Origin: an uncultured Candidatus Saccharibacteria bacterium
Lineage (GTDB): Bacteria > Patescibacteriota > Saccharimonadia > Saccharimonadales > Saccharimonadaceae
Assembly (NCBI GenBank): GCA_948648655.1
Contig: CAPKVJ010000005.1
Coordinates: 1-64,000, forward strand
DNA: 64,000 bases
Reading direction: 5' to 3'
The notes under the pieces are model-generated. The model was not told where the DNA came from and did not search any database. It saw nothing but the letters and a program-made list of their open reading frames with translations. Of this stretch, positions 25,609-33,176 are shown in pieces; the first letter of the stretch is position 1; each line of letters opens with the position of its first letter. A program made the position numbers and the translations under genes.

Positions 25609-26973
25609 CTATTCGTGCTCTTTATCGAGCGACATAAAGCGTAGCAATTCGGGATGGAAATAGAGCTCAATTGTACCGACTGGTCCGTGTCGATGCTTGC
25701 TAATGATTAGTTCGGTAATGTTAGTGTCTTGATAGTCGGGCTCGTTCATGTGATAGTAGTCAACACGGTGGAGAAACATAACTAGGTCGGCATCTTGCTC
25801 GATAGAGCCCGAGTCCCTTAAATCGGAGAGGACTGGGTGAGGGTCATCGCGACCAGTGACATTACGCGAAAGTTGGGCGAGGGCGACGACGGGGATTTCT
25901 AGTTCCCTAGCGAGGGTTTTAAGACCGCGTGAAATATCAGAAACCTCCATGACGCGATTACCGGCGTAGCGATCGGAGCCCTGCAAGAGTTGTAGATAGT
26001 CGACGATAATCATGCTAATATCGTGATCATGAGCAGCGCGGCGGGCTTTGTTGCGGAGTTCAAGAATGGTCATGGAACTAGTGTCGTCGATGTAGAGCGG
26101 GACTTCGTTCATATCACTCAAGGCATCGCCAATTTTGGCAAAATCTTCATCGGTGACGTTGCCAGTGCGGATCTTCCAGTTGTCGATTCCGGAGATATCG
26201 GAAATCATACGATCGACGATTTCATTATTTGCCATCTCCATCGAAAAGAAGAGAACGCCTTTCTTCCCGCCATTACGAGTAGCGACATTATAGGCCAAGT
26301 TTTGAGCAAAAGTTGTTTTTCCCATCGCTGGGCGAGCGCCGATGATGATAAGATCGCCTTTTTGGAGGCCGGCAGTTTTGCGGTCGAGGTCACGGAAGCC
26401 AGTTTTGAGGCCGCGCAGAGCACCCTTGTTTTTGTGGAGGTCTTCGATGCGGTCATAAGCATCGATCAGGAGGTCTTCGAGCGCAACGTATTCGGATTTA
26501 ATGGTTTTGTCAGAGACTTCAAAAAGGTTTTTTTCGGCTTTGCCGACAAGATCTTCGATTTTGGTGGAGCCATCGTAAGCGGCGGAAGCGATGTCGGAGC
26601 CAGCACGGATTAGACGGCGACGTAGGGCGGCTTGTGCGACGAGGTCAGCGTAGGTATCAACATGTGAAGAAGTGGGTACGAAATTGGTTAGCTCGGTGAG
26701 ATAGGGCGAACCGCCGATGTTTTTGAGGGTTTTTTGGTTTTTGAGTTCGGACGACAGCGATACGAGGTCGATTGGTTTATGATGTTCATAGAGACTAGTC
26801 ATGCCGCGAAAAATATCAATATGGCGGGGGTCATAAAAATCTTCAGCTTTTAGGATTTCTAGAACATTTGGGAAAGCTGAATCAGATAGTAAAAGTGCAC
26901 CTAGTAGAGATTTTTCGGCTTCGATGTCTTGCGGCGGAATACGTCCGCTACTGGACGGCTGATTGGACTCCAT
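25609..26973 (-). CDS. dnaB: Replicative DNA helicase DnaB
   Basis: A 454-residue hexameric helicase that opens the replication fork. The N-terminal domain (PPQDIEAEKSLLGALLLSD at 13-31) is followed by the RecA-like motor: Walker A GARPAMGKTTFAQNLAYN near 213, FFSMEM, Walker B MIIVDYLQLLQG near 319, and the C-terminal VDYYHMNEPD near 405 preceding ELIISKHRHGPVGTIEL. No intein or insertion is present. The start is behind AAGGAGGTAT. It is cotranscribed with dnaX upstream. Confidence 0.96.
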   Translation of the reverse strand: MESNQPSSSGRIPPQDIEAEKSLLGALLLSDSAFPNVLEILKAEDFYDPRHIDIFRGMTSLYEHHKPIDLVSLSSELKNQKTLKNIGGSPYLTELTNFVPTSSHVDTYADLVAQAALRRRLIRAGSDIASAAYDGSTKIEDLVGKAEKNLFEVSDKTIKSEYVALEDLLIDAYDRIEDLHKNKGALRGLKTGFRDLDRKTAGLQKGDLIIIGARPAMGKTTFAQNLAYNVATRNGGKKGVLFFSMEMANNEIVDRMISDISGIDNWKIRTGNVTDEDFAKIGDALSDMNEVPLYIDDTSSMTILELRNKARRAAHDHDISMIIVDYLQLLQGSDRYAGNRVMEVSDISRGLKTLARELEIPVVALAQLSRNVTGRDDPHPVLSDLRDSGSIEQDADLVMFLHRVDYYHMNEPDYQDTNITELIISKHRHGPVGTIELYFHPELLRFMSLDKEHE

Positions 26974-26988
26974 ATACCTCCTTGATAG

Positions 26989-28431
26989 CTAGAATGGCGA
27001 ATCGCTATTCACTTCTTGTACATTTCCCATTATAGCAGAGATTTGGGAGATTGTAGCGTCTTGGGGTTTGGTAGCTTCGCCAATATCATGAATGGTGAGC
27101 GCGATGTCGCTAGGTAAGATGCGCAGTAGAAGCTGATTGTTGTTGGGCTTTTCGAGAATGGTTTTGCTGAATTTTTGTTGAGGATAGAGGTGTAGGGTTT
27201 GTCCATCGAAATTATGTGTGATCTTGGATAGTTGATTGTATAATATATCGCTTTGATTATGTACGGTCTCGAGAAAACTTTCCCAAGTGAAATCGGCGGT
27301 CGATGTAGCACTGATTGGTTCTTTGGTGGTTTGCTGGGTTTCTTCTCGTTCGTTGATAATTTTGGCTTTACGCTCGGCGGGGCTGGTGCGTCGGGGGGAT
27401 GGCGCGGACTTTGGCAGGGCGGTTGGTGCCGGTGATTTTGGAATATTGGTTACTTGTGCTGCACTAAATTCCAGCAACGCAAGTAATAGTTTTGCTTCGG
27501 CAAATGGAGGCTGGACATCTGGTAATTTTGCGAGTAATGGTAATAAGTTTGCTTCTGGCGTGGCAATAATTCTTGTGATGATTTCACTGGCGATGATTTC
27601 GGGTTTGACGCCGGAGTTTAGTAAGTCTTTGAGACTTGTAGAGGCTTTGATGGTGTCCTGCTCCTGATAGGCTTTTAGTAATTCGGTGATATTTTGGCTC
27701 TGTGGTAAGCCAAAAGCAGAACTAATAGTTTCGGCGTTGATTTCGTCATTATCTTGGCTAGAAAGGCTGGAGGCTTGGTCAAGTATGCTTAATGAGTCTC
27801 GAAATGATCCGCCGCCTCGTCGAACGATGATTTCTAATGCGTCGTCGGTGATTTTGATCCCCTCTGCATCGGCGATTTTGCGTAAATGAACTTGCATGAT
27901 TGCAGGGTCGGCAAGTTTAAATGTGTAAACTTGGGTGCGCGAGGAAATAGTAATAGGTACTTTGTGCGCGTCAGTCGTGGCGAGGATAAAAATGACGTGT
28001 TCTGGTGGCTCTTCTAGCGTTTTAAGCAAAGCGTTGGCAGCAGATTTGGTAAGCATATGTACTTCGTCAATGATATAGACTTTGTACTTGCCAGTAGATG
28101 GGGCGATGATGGCTTTCTCGCGTAAATCGCGAATATTATCGACGCCAGTATTTGAGGCGGCGTCGATTTCGATGATGTCAAGATAGTGGTCCTCGATTTG
28201 GTAATCAAAATCATTGATCGCATGAGCAAAAATTCGCGCGACGGAAGTTTTGCCGGTCCCACGTGGACCAATGAAGAGGTAGGCATGCCCAAAACTCTGA
28301 TTTTTGATTGAATTCTGGAGAAGTTTGGTAACTTGCTCTTGTCCAATAACGTCTTCGAGTCTTATCGGGCGATATTTACGATATAACGCTTTAACTGTAG
28401 GGTGATTGTCGCCTGATTTTTGCTGGGCCAT
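26989..28431 (-). CDS. dnaX: DNA polymerase III clamp-loader subunit gamma/tau, zinc-less
   Basis: A 480-residue AAA+ clamp loader. Walker A GPRGTGKTSVARIFA is near 53, Walker B YIIDEVHML near 119, sensor FILATTDAHKVP near 148, and SFRDSLSILDQ near 210. Between Walker A and IEIDAASNTGVDNIRD the usual four-cysteine zinc module is missing: the stretch HAINDFDYQIEDHYLD is short and has no cysteine. SRC is SRT. The C-terminal half is short and divergent, with a proline/alanine linker. It lies 15 bp before dnaB. Confidence 0.94.
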   Translation of the reverse strand: MAQQKSGDNHPTVKALYRKYRPIRLEDVIGQEQVTKLLQNSIKNQSFGHAYLFIGPRGTGKTSVARIFAHAINDFDYQIEDHYLDIIEIDAASNTGVDNIRDLREKAIIAPSTGKYKVYIIDEVHMLTKSAANALLKTLEEPPEHVIFILATTDAHKVPITISSRTQVYTFKLADPAIMQVHLRKIADAEGIKITDDALEIIVRRGGGSFRDSLSILDQASSLSSQDNDEINAETISSAFGLPQSQNITELLKAYQEQDTIKASTSLKDLLNSGVKPEIIASEIITRIIATPEANLLPLLAKLPDVQPPFAEAKLLLALLEFSAAQVTNIPKSPAPTALPKSAPSPRRTSPAERKAKIINEREETQQTTKEPISATSTADFTWESFLETVHNQSDILYNQLSKITHNFDGQTLHLYPQQKFSKTILEKPNNNQLLLRILPSDIALTIHDIGEATKPQDATISQISAIMGNVQEVNSDSPF

Positions 28432-28950
28432 TTACAAAGCGGCCTCGACGGCGGCCCAAGCGGCTTGTTCGTTGTTGGCTGGGATGATGGCGGAGACTTG
28501 GCTACCCTCGCGAAGATGGAAATAAGTTACCGATGCATAGAGGATTTCATATTCGTGACCGCCTACTTCAATGTAGTATTTGTCATCATGATGGACTAGC
28601 GTACCAATGACCGCTTTACGCTCAACTGGCCCGATTTGCTTATAAAGAAATCTACCTTCTGGAGTGATAGTGAGCTTAAGAATGTCGCCTTCGATTAATT
28701 TCGACTTGGAAGCATAGTTTGCTGGTACAGGATAATTCTTCCCATCAGGACCGATCATAATTTGACCATCAAAGACACCCTCAATAATTTTCCCTTCTGG
28801 GCTAGAGACTACTGTCTCACGCGGAGCGGTAATTGCTTCGCCGTCGCCTAGTACCGAGATTAATAATTCTTTGGCAGCAGCAAGATTAGTCTCGGCCTCT
28901 TGAATTAGACCACGTAACCGTTTGATTTGTTTTTCTGGTAATTCAGACAT
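28432..28950 (-). CDS. Conserved protein of unknown function, beta-rich
   Basis: A 172-residue protein I do not recognise. A short N-terminal helical hairpin (LPEKQIKRLRGLIQEAETNLAAAKELL split over residues 3-30) precedes two similar beta-rich halves, one around GVFDGQIMIGPDGKNYPVP and LIEGDILKLTITPEGRFLYKQ, the other around GTLVHHDDKYYIEVGGHEYEIL and REGSQVSAIIPAN. The two halves suggest tandem OB- or SH3-like folds. It ends one base before the dnaX start and has its own promoter (28995-29021), so it heads the operon with dnaX and dnaB; a role in replication or as a nucleic-acid binder is only a guess. Confidence 0.5.
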   Translation of the reverse strand: MSELPEKQIKRLRGLIQEAETNLAAAKELLISVLGDGEAITAPRETVVSSPEGKIIEGVFDGQIMIGPDGKNYPVPANYASKSKLIEGDILKLTITPEGRFLYKQIGPVERKAVIGTLVHHDDKYYIEVGGHEYEILYASVTYFHLREGSQVSAIIPANNEQAAWAAVEAAL

Positions 28951-28994
28951 CACCTCGCATCCAGTCTGTCATTAACTTTTAATACTGTCCTTAT

Positions 28995-29021
28995 ATTATA
29001 CCTCTAGGTAGTAAAAGTCAA
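28995..29021 (-). promoter_or_regulatory. Promoter of the dnaX operon
   Basis: Minus strand: TTGACT (29016-29021) and TATAAT (28995-29000) are 15 bp apart; shifting the -10 two bases to TAATAT gives 17. It lies 45 bp upstream of the 28432-28950 gene. Confidence 0.6.
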
Positions 29022-29117
29022 TGGCGGTTTTGGAAGGTTTTCCACTATGCTAACGGCGGTGGAAGCAAAAGTGTTGTAAAAATCACAAGTAAGCATGGGC
29101 GTAATATGTTGCCTTGT

Positions 29118-29151
29118 ACAAAAACTACCTCCCCGTTTCCAGGAAGGTAGT
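29118..29151 (-). terminator. Terminator of the rplJ-rplL operon
   Basis: Minus strand: ACTACCTtCC, loop, GGgAGGTAGT, then TTTTTGT. It lies 27 bp after the rplL stop. The remaining bases from 29022 to 29117 hold nothing I can name. Confidence 0.8.
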
Positions 29152-29177
29152 CAACTACTAGCAGATATTTGTGTAAA

Positions 29178-29558
29178 TTAAGCTAATTCGACAGTTGCGC
29201 CAGCTTCTTCCAAGCTTTTCTTCATAGCTTCGGCTTCGTCTTTTTTGACGTTCTCTTTGACGTTTGCTGGAGCGCCATCGACGATAGCTTTGGCTTCGCC
29301 AAGACCAAGACCGGTGATTTCTTTGACGGCCTTGATAACGGCGATCTTTTGAGCACCAGCGTCTTTCAAGACGACGTTGAATTCTGACTTTTCGTCAGCG
29401 GCGGCAGCACCGCCTTCGGCTGGAGCGGCAGCAACTGCAACAGCAGCGGCGGCTGGTTCAATGCCATATTCATCTTTAAGTAAATTTTTGAGTTCATTGA
29501 CTTCAAGAATGGTCATGTTTACCAATTCTTCGGCCAATTTTTTGATATCTGTAGCCAT
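29178..29558 (-). CDS. rplL: Ribosomal protein L7/L12
   Basis: A 126-residue stalk protein that recruits translation factors. The N-terminal dimerisation helices (LAEELVNMTILEVNELKNLL), the alanine-rich hinge (about 36-55) and the C-terminal domain with EFNVVLKDAGAQKIAVIKAV, GLGLGEAKAIVDGAP and the final GATVELA are all standard. It is separated from rplJ by an unusually long structured spacer (29559-29770), which may set the L7/L12 to L10 ratio. Confidence 0.98.
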   Translation of the reverse strand: MATDIKKLAEELVNMTILEVNELKNLLKDEYGIEPAAAAVAVAAAPAEGGAAAADEKSEFNVVLKDAGAQKIAVIKAVKEITGLGLGEAKAIVDGAPANVKENVKKDEAEAMKKSLEEAGATVELA

Positions 29559-29594
29559 TTTGTAATCCTTTACTAATAAAATTATTTACTTTGC

Positions 29595-29716
29595 TTAAGG
29601 ATGGTTCATATTTCCTCAAGAGACCCGCTCGTGCGCCCGTCTTTACGGGGCGCTTACTCCTCGCGCCGAGCTTCGGCGCTCTTTTAGTTTCTTGCGTAAA
29701 TACGAACCATCCTTAT
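29595..29716 (-). ncRNA. Multi-branched RNA structure in the rplJ-rplL spacer
   Basis: An outer stem pairs AAGGATGGTTC (29597-29607) with GAACCATCCTT (29704-29714) perfectly and extends inward through GTATTT/AAATAT. Inside lie two GC-rich hairpins: GCGCCGA/TCGGCGC (29663-29679) and GCGCCCGT/ACGGGCGC with one bulged G (633-653 of this kilobase). The whole is about 120 nt. Pairing is strand-neutral, but the position inside the minus-strand operon argues for mRNA. Candidate roles: RNA processing site, attenuator or ribosomal-protein binding element. Confidence 0.6.
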
Positions 29717-29723
29717 CTAAAAT

Positions 29724-29757
29724 GCCTATTTTATTAGCATAGGCTAACAAAATAGGC
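29724..29757 (-). terminator. Hairpin after rplJ; possible attenuator
   Basis: GCCTATTTTATTAGC (29724-29738) pairs with GCTAACAAAATAGGC (29743-29757), one G-U pair, loop of four, 13 bp past the rplJ stop. On the minus strand it is followed by ATTTTAG, a weak U run, so partial termination is plausible. Confidence 0.5.
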
Positions 29758-29770
29758 GGGTTGCTGAAAT

Positions 29771-30292
29771 TTAGGCAGCTTTTGCTTCCAATCCGGAAAT
29801 GATTCCGGAGATTCCGCCGCTGATGCCAGAAATAGTATCGCCCATTGGGGAGAGCAATCCGGCAACAACTTGTGCGATAAGCTCGTTTTTCGATGGCATT
29901 TTGGCCAAAGTTGTAATTTCGGCCTCGTCCATAGCTTTGCCTTCGTTGGAAAAGCCACCAGCAAGTTGAAGAGCTGGATGGGTCTTGGCAAACTCGGCTA
30001 AAACTTTCGCTGGAGCTACCTCATCGCTGTCGGAGACGGCGTAAATGAGTTGTCCGGTCAAGTCAGTAGTGTCAGTGTCTTTGTAGACTGCGATCTCTTG
30101 GAGAGCGACGCGGACTAGACGGTTTTTGACGACCTTGATTTTGACGCCGGCTTCACGGGCAGCTTTGCGCAATTCTTGCATTTCGGCAACAGTTAGCCCT
30201 TGATAGCGAGCATAAGCTGTCAATTTTGCATCAGAAAGTAATGCTGTCAAATCAGCAACCAAAGTATCTTTTTTCGCTTTTGAAATTGCCAT
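29771..30292 (-). CDS. rplJ: Ribosomal protein L10
   Basis: A 173-residue base of the ribosomal stalk. N-terminal AISKAKKDTLVADLTALLSDA, the core ARYQGLTVAEMQELRKAARE near 46 and the C-terminal helix that binds L12 dimers (SGIISGLEAKAA end) fit the family. It is preceded by an L10-type leader and a strong promoter. L10 (with L12) is known to repress its own operon through such a leader. Confidence 0.97.
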   Translation of the reverse strand: MAISKAKKDTLVADLTALLSDAKLTAYARYQGLTVAEMQELRKAAREAGVKIKVVKNRLVRVALQEIAVYKDTDTTDLTGQLIYAVSDSDEVAPAKVLAEFAKTHPALQLAGGFSNEGKAMDEAEITTLAKMPSKNELIAQVVAGLLSPMGDTISGISGGISGIISGLEAKAA

Positions 30293-30440
30293 AAAAAGTT
30301 CCTATGGTTAATTTTGATATATTCCGCTAGTGAGTTGTTAATTTCCGTTACCCACAAGACCATTAAGATGAATTCTTCGGTAGCATGATTAAGGAATTTG
30401 TGTTTTGCTCACTCCCGCTACTGTCTTTAGAATAACTGTC
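30293..30440 (-). promoter_or_regulatory. L10 autoregulatory mRNA leader
   Basis: The untranslated leader of rplJ begins with AAAGACAGTAGCGGGAG and later has CCTTAATCATGCTACCGAAG, the arrangement found in L10 leaders (an AGACAG-containing kink-turn arm and TTAATC...ACCGA). L10 or the L10-L12 complex is expected to bind here and limit translation. The assignment is from pattern memory and not a covariance model. Confidence 0.65.
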
Positions 30441-30443
30441 CGT

Positions 30444-30472
30444 ATTATAGCAAAGTTTTGAGAAAAAAGCAA
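30444..30472 (-). promoter_or_regulatory. Promoter of rplJ-rplL
   Basis: TTGCTT (30467-30472), 17-bp spacer, TATAAT (30444-30449) on the minus strand, with TTTGC before the -10. It would start transcription near 30437. Confidence 0.75.
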
Positions 30473-30478
30473 TATATC

Positions 30479-30619
30479 TAGTAGGACGATTTCCCCAATA
30501 GCTACTTTTAGTAGGCACGACGTCATGCCAGCCCGCCATCGCGGGTGTCGTGCGTCTAATCCTCGCTCGTAAGCTGCGGAATGTCTACTAAAAGAGCTAT
30601 TGGGGAAATCGTCCTACTA
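30479..30619. repeat. Hairpin element with ~34-bp inverted arms next to cassette 1
   Basis: Left arm 30481-30514 and right arm 30585-30617 are inverted repeats differing by one missing base. The inner 70 bp contain further stems (GCACGAC/GTCGTGC, CCCGC/GCGGG). The right arm runs into the end of the cassette 1 tag (TAGTAGGA), and the left arm begins with the same TAGTAGGA. It looks like a MITE-like or recombination-site structure and not a normal terminator, since no U run follows. Confidence 0.7.
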
Positions 30620-30822
30620 CCTATACTCTAACTAGCTAGGCAGCGGAGGGGGAAAGCGTACCAGCGAGCATTTCCATTTGATGGATTGACGTTGCTACTA
30701 TAAAAGAATAAGGGAATGCCATTATTAGAATTAGAGCTAGCCATAGAAGACCAATAATAACCACCCTCTCCAGAACTTCTCAATTTTCCAGTACCGATGA
30801 AAGAATACCCGCTGCGCACAAA
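30612..30822 (-). other. Variable surface-domain cassette 1 (silent)
   Basis: It begins TTTGTGCGCAGCGGG (FVRSG) and reads on the minus strand as RSGYSFIGTGKLRSS, then GEGGYYWSSMASS and a final FPLRCLAS-stop (stop at 30628-30630). The 3' tag continues past the stop to TAGTAGGA at 30612. The only possible start, GTG 30819, has no ribosome site and follows a terminator, so it is probably not expressed in place. The core resembles the C-terminal end of FISUMP-type domains. Confidence 0.75.
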
Positions 30823-30846
30823 AAAATGAGCCCACTCTGTGGGCTC
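30820..30846 (-). terminator. Terminator between small membrane gene and cassette 1
   Basis: GAGCCCAC-aga-GTGGGCTC followed by ATTTTTTT on the minus strand. The U run merges into the first bases of cassette 1, so the cassette joins exactly at the terminator end. Confidence 0.85.
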
Positions 30847-30855
30847 CTAGTGTTA

Positions 30856-31119
30856 TCACCACCTTTCTATATAGCGTATGATGCTAATTGCTGCTCTAAT
30901 GCACTCTATGGACAAGAATGCATGAAATATCATACGCACTATAAGTACAAGCTCATATCCGTCAGTGAGGGTAAGGTCATAGATACATAGCACTACTGAG
31001 ACTATATTGCATACGAAGCCGAGTATCATGATTATGATCTTTTTCATAGCTCGCTCTTCTTCTATGCTCCTGTGCTTTCTGTTGGCTCCGCCTGCTTTCC
31101 TTAATCTTAACTTCATCAT
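30856..31119 (-). CDS. Small membrane protein between cassettes 1 and 2
   Basis: An 87-residue protein not recognised. A basic N-terminus (MKLRLRKAGGANRKHRSIEE) precedes two hydrophobic segments, IIIMILGFVCNIVSVVLCIY near 33-52 and VLIVRMIFHAFLSIECIRAA near 61-80. ATG 31119 is chosen over 31209 because GGGGG lies eight bases upstream. It ends just before a clean terminator. It is the only gene in the interval flanked by the inverted cassettes 1 and 2, so it may be cargo. Confidence 0.5.
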   Translation of the reverse strand: MMKLRLRKAGGANRKHRSIEEERAMKKIIIMILGFVCNIVSVVLCIYDLTLTDGYELVLIVRMIFHAFLSIECIRAAISIIRYIERW

Positions 31120-31165
31120 AATAATGTCCCCCTTATTAGATGTATTATGTGGCTTTGCGCACAAA

Positions 31166-31204
31166 CTCTTAAAGTACTTTAAGAGGGCGTTTATAAACGC
31201 CCTC
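31166..31204. repeat. Two adjoining perfect palindromes
   Basis: A 20-bp palindrome at 31166-31185 (centre AAAGTACTTT) shares its last three bases with a 22-bp palindrome at 31183-31204 (centre CGTTTATAAACG). They lie 47-85 bp before the small membrane gene start, where a regulator could bind. On RNA each would form a hairpin with almost no loop, so protein binding sites on DNA are more likely. Confidence 0.6.
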
Positions 31205-31339
31205 TGCATATACGATATATGAGCTTACGCGGCGTTACTGTGTCCTCACGTTTTTATTGTAGCACGGATTATTACATTTGTCAATAGTATTTGTGGTTTC
31301 TTGAGTAATTTTATAATTTTTGGTGTATTTTTGAATTAC

Positions 31340-31562
31340 TTTGTGCGCAGCGGGTGGATAGCTATGGAATACTCTAGATTGCGTGGTCCTGGATCAGGTG
31401 GGTTTGATTGGACAAAAATGGCAGGGCTTGAAGAAAGTAATAGTTACTACTTAAGCTTTAGAGGAGCTGGAACCGATGAGGTTATTCCATCTTATTATGG
31501 AACTGCGCGTTGGTTGGCTCTCCCCCTCCGCTGCCTAGCTAGTTAGAGTATAGGTAGTAGGA
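31340..31562 (+). other. Variable surface-domain cassette 2 (silent)
   Basis: It starts TTTGTGCGCAGCGGG after TAC (YFVRSG). The core reads RSGWIAMEYSRLRGP, GGFDWTKMAGLEESN, YYLSFRG and ends LALPLRCLAS with TAG at 31544-31546. The tag runs on to GGATAG at 31568. It has the opposite orientation to cassette 1, with the tags facing outward. The core shares little with cassette 1 except aromatic and glycine positions. No promoter or ribosome site was seen. Confidence 0.75.
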
Positions 31563-31572
31563 GGATAGGAAC

Positions 31573-31605
31573 AAAAAAGTGGGACTGCTTCAATTGCAAC
31601 CCCAC
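31573..31605 (-). terminator. Terminator of rplA
   Basis: Minus strand: GTGGG (601-605 of this kilobase) pairs with CCCAC (579-583), followed by TTTTTT. It sits 16 bp past the rplA stop. Confidence 0.75.
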
Positions 31606-31620
31606 GAGACGCTCCCTATT

Positions 31621-32547
31621 CTAGTTGTAGATGTTTTCGACTAGGATAGATGGGCCCATAGTTGTCGTAATATAGATTGACTTGACATATGAACCTTTGA
31701 TAGATGCTGGACGGTGGCTTTTCAGTGATTCAAAGAATACTTCAGCATTTTCTAATAAATCATCGAGGCTAAAATTGGTTTTGCCGAGACCAAGATGGAC
31801 GATGGCTTGCTTGTCGACACGGTATTCGACTTTACCAGCTTTGGCTTCTTTGACGGCTTTTTCGATGTCAGTAGTTACGGTGCCAGCTTTGGGGTTTGGC
31901 ATAAGACCTTTTGGTCCAAGTAGGCGAGCGAATTTACCGAGTTTTGGCATGTAGGCTGGAGTGGCAATTAAGACATCGAAGTCAATTTCGCCTTTTTCGA
32001 GACGTTTGAGGAATTCTTCATCTTCGGCAATATCAGCACCGGCAGCTTGAGCCTTTTTTGCTTCGTCGAGAGGCGCAAATACTGCGACGCGGACGGTTTT
32101 ACCATTACCGTGTGGCAAAACGACAGTAGCGCGGATGTTTTGATCGGCTTGGCGAGGGTCGACGCCCAATCGGACGTGAGCTTCGACAGTAGCGTCAAAT
32201 TTTGCTGGGTTGGTTTTGATGGCGAGGTCGATAGCGTCTTTTAGGTTGTAAGCTTTTTTTGCCTCAATGAGCTGGGCTTTGGCTTGGTAATTTTTGCCAC
32301 GACGTTCAATCTTTGGGCGTGTTACGGGGGTGGCGCCACGTGGTTTTTCGCCAGCTGTTTCGGCGGCTTTGGTTTCTGCCTTGCGGGCTTGGCGTTCTGC
32401 TTCAGCTTTTACCTCTTCAATGTGTTTTTTGGATTTTTTGCCAGATTTGGCAAATTTTTCCTCTTCCTGGAGAGTGGCTTCGATTTCGGCGCCAGCTTCT
32501 ATCTCGGCGACTTTTTCGTTGATTTCTGCAGATTTGTCTTCTGCCAT
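31621..32547 (-). CDS. rplA: Ribosomal protein L1 with an N-terminal extension
   Basis: A 308-residue protein of the mobile L1 stalk. Residues from about 85 onward are standard: KAYNLKDAIDLAIKTNPAKFDATVEAHVRLGVDP, GNGKTVRVAVFA, and GPKGLMPNPKAGTVT near 214-228. The first ~80 residues are an added charged, coiled-coil-like segment rich in Glu, Ala and Lys (EIEATLQEEEKFAKSGKKSK). It has its own promoter and terminator, separate from rplK, which is unlike the usual L11-L1 operon. Confidence 0.97.
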   Translation of the reverse strand: MAEDKSAEINEKVAEIEAGAEIEATLQEEEKFAKSGKKSKKHIEEVKAEAERQARKAETKAAETAGEKPRGATPVTRPKIERRGKNYQAKAQLIEAKKAYNLKDAIDLAIKTNPAKFDATVEAHVRLGVDPRQADQNIRATVVLPHGNGKTVRVAVFAPLDEAKKAQAAGADIAEDEEFLKRLEKGEIDFDVLIATPAYMPKLGKFARLLGPKGLMPNPKAGTVTTDIEKAVKEAKAGKVEYRVDKQAIVHLGLGKTNFSLDDLLENAEVFFESLKSHRPASIKGSYVKSIYITTTMGPSILVENIYN

Positions 32548-32609
32548 AGAGTTCCTTTCTGTGGTATTAGCGGGGTATTTCCCCCTCCCAACTTATTATG
32601 TTGCTTTAG

Positions 32610-32638
32610 ATTATAGCAAATTTTATTGGTTTTGGCAA
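32610..32638 (-). promoter_or_regulatory. Promoter of rplA
   Basis: TTGCCA (32633-32638), 17-bp spacer, TATAAT (32610-32615) on the minus strand, with TTTGC before the -10 as at rplJ. Confidence 0.75.
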
Positions 32639-32640
32639 GC

Positions 32641-32673
32641 AAAAAGTGTCGTCCAGCTATGAACGACACTTTT
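32641..32673 (-). terminator. Terminator of rplK
   Basis: AAAGTGTCGT (minus) pairs with ACGACACTTT around a short loop, followed by TTGC; the A/T ends give a U run. It is placed between the rplK stop and the rplA promoter. Confidence 0.8.
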
Positions 32674-32685
32674 GGAATGAAGAGG

Positions 32686-33111
32686 TTAGTCTTCGACGAC
32701 AACACCCATTGAACGAGCAGTACCGGCGATGACTTTTGCGGCGCCTTCAAGGTCGATAGCGTTGAGCTGATCCATCTTAATCTTGGCGATTTCTTCGATA
32801 TCAGCGCGAGAGATTTTGCCGACTTTTTCGAGGTTTGGCTTGCCGCTACCTTTGGTGATTTTGATTTTTTCGCGGATTAGGTCATCGACAGGCTGTCCGA
32901 GACAGACCCAATCAAAGGTACGATCTTCGTAAACTTTGATGTGGACGATGACGTTTTTGCCGTTGAATTCTTTGGTCGCTTCGTTAAATGGATTGATAAA
33001 ATCCATCATGTTGAGACCCCACTGACCAAGTGTAGAGCCGACTGGAGGTCCGGCGGTTGCCTTACCACCAGGAATGCGCAACTTTAAGTTGCCAATAACT
33101 TTTCCTGCCAT
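32686..33111 (-). CDS. rplK: Ribosomal protein L11
   Basis: A 141-residue protein of the GTPase centre. Residues 4-36 hold IGNLKLRIPGGKATAGPPVG, STLGQWGLNMMDF, and the C-terminal RNA-binding domain has KISRADIEEIAKIKMDQLNA and AAKVIAGTARSMGVVV. The leader upstream (33112-33176) contains a CCGGGAGCTTCACCCGG hairpin just before the start codon, which could be a translational control site; L1 binding there is only a suggestion. Confidence 0.97.
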   Translation of the reverse strand: MAGKVIGNLKLRIPGGKATAGPPVGSTLGQWGLNMMDFINPFNEATKEFNGKNVIVHIKVYEDRTFDWVCLGQPVDDLIREKIKITKGSGKPNLEKVGKISRADIEEIAKIKMDQLNAIDLEGAAKVIAGTARSMGVVVED

Positions 33112-33176
33112 AGTTTTCCTTATCCGGGTGAAGCTCCCGGTACGATTAATGATAAATAACCGTGCGTAACGCTTTC

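Noticed and set aside
29660..29680. Ordinary terminator between rplJ and rplL
   Set aside because: The GC hairpins there are enclosed in a larger stem and lack a following U run on the minus strand.
30600..31570. CRISPR array
   Set aside because: The repeated tags are not regularly spaced, occur singly and are part of coding frames; no cas genes are present.
31682..32662. Several plus-strand open frames opposite rplA
   Set aside because: They mirror the codon bias of rplA (Lys/Ala/Glu-rich sequence gives Phe/Cys/Leu-rich complements) and have no starts or ribosome sites of their own.
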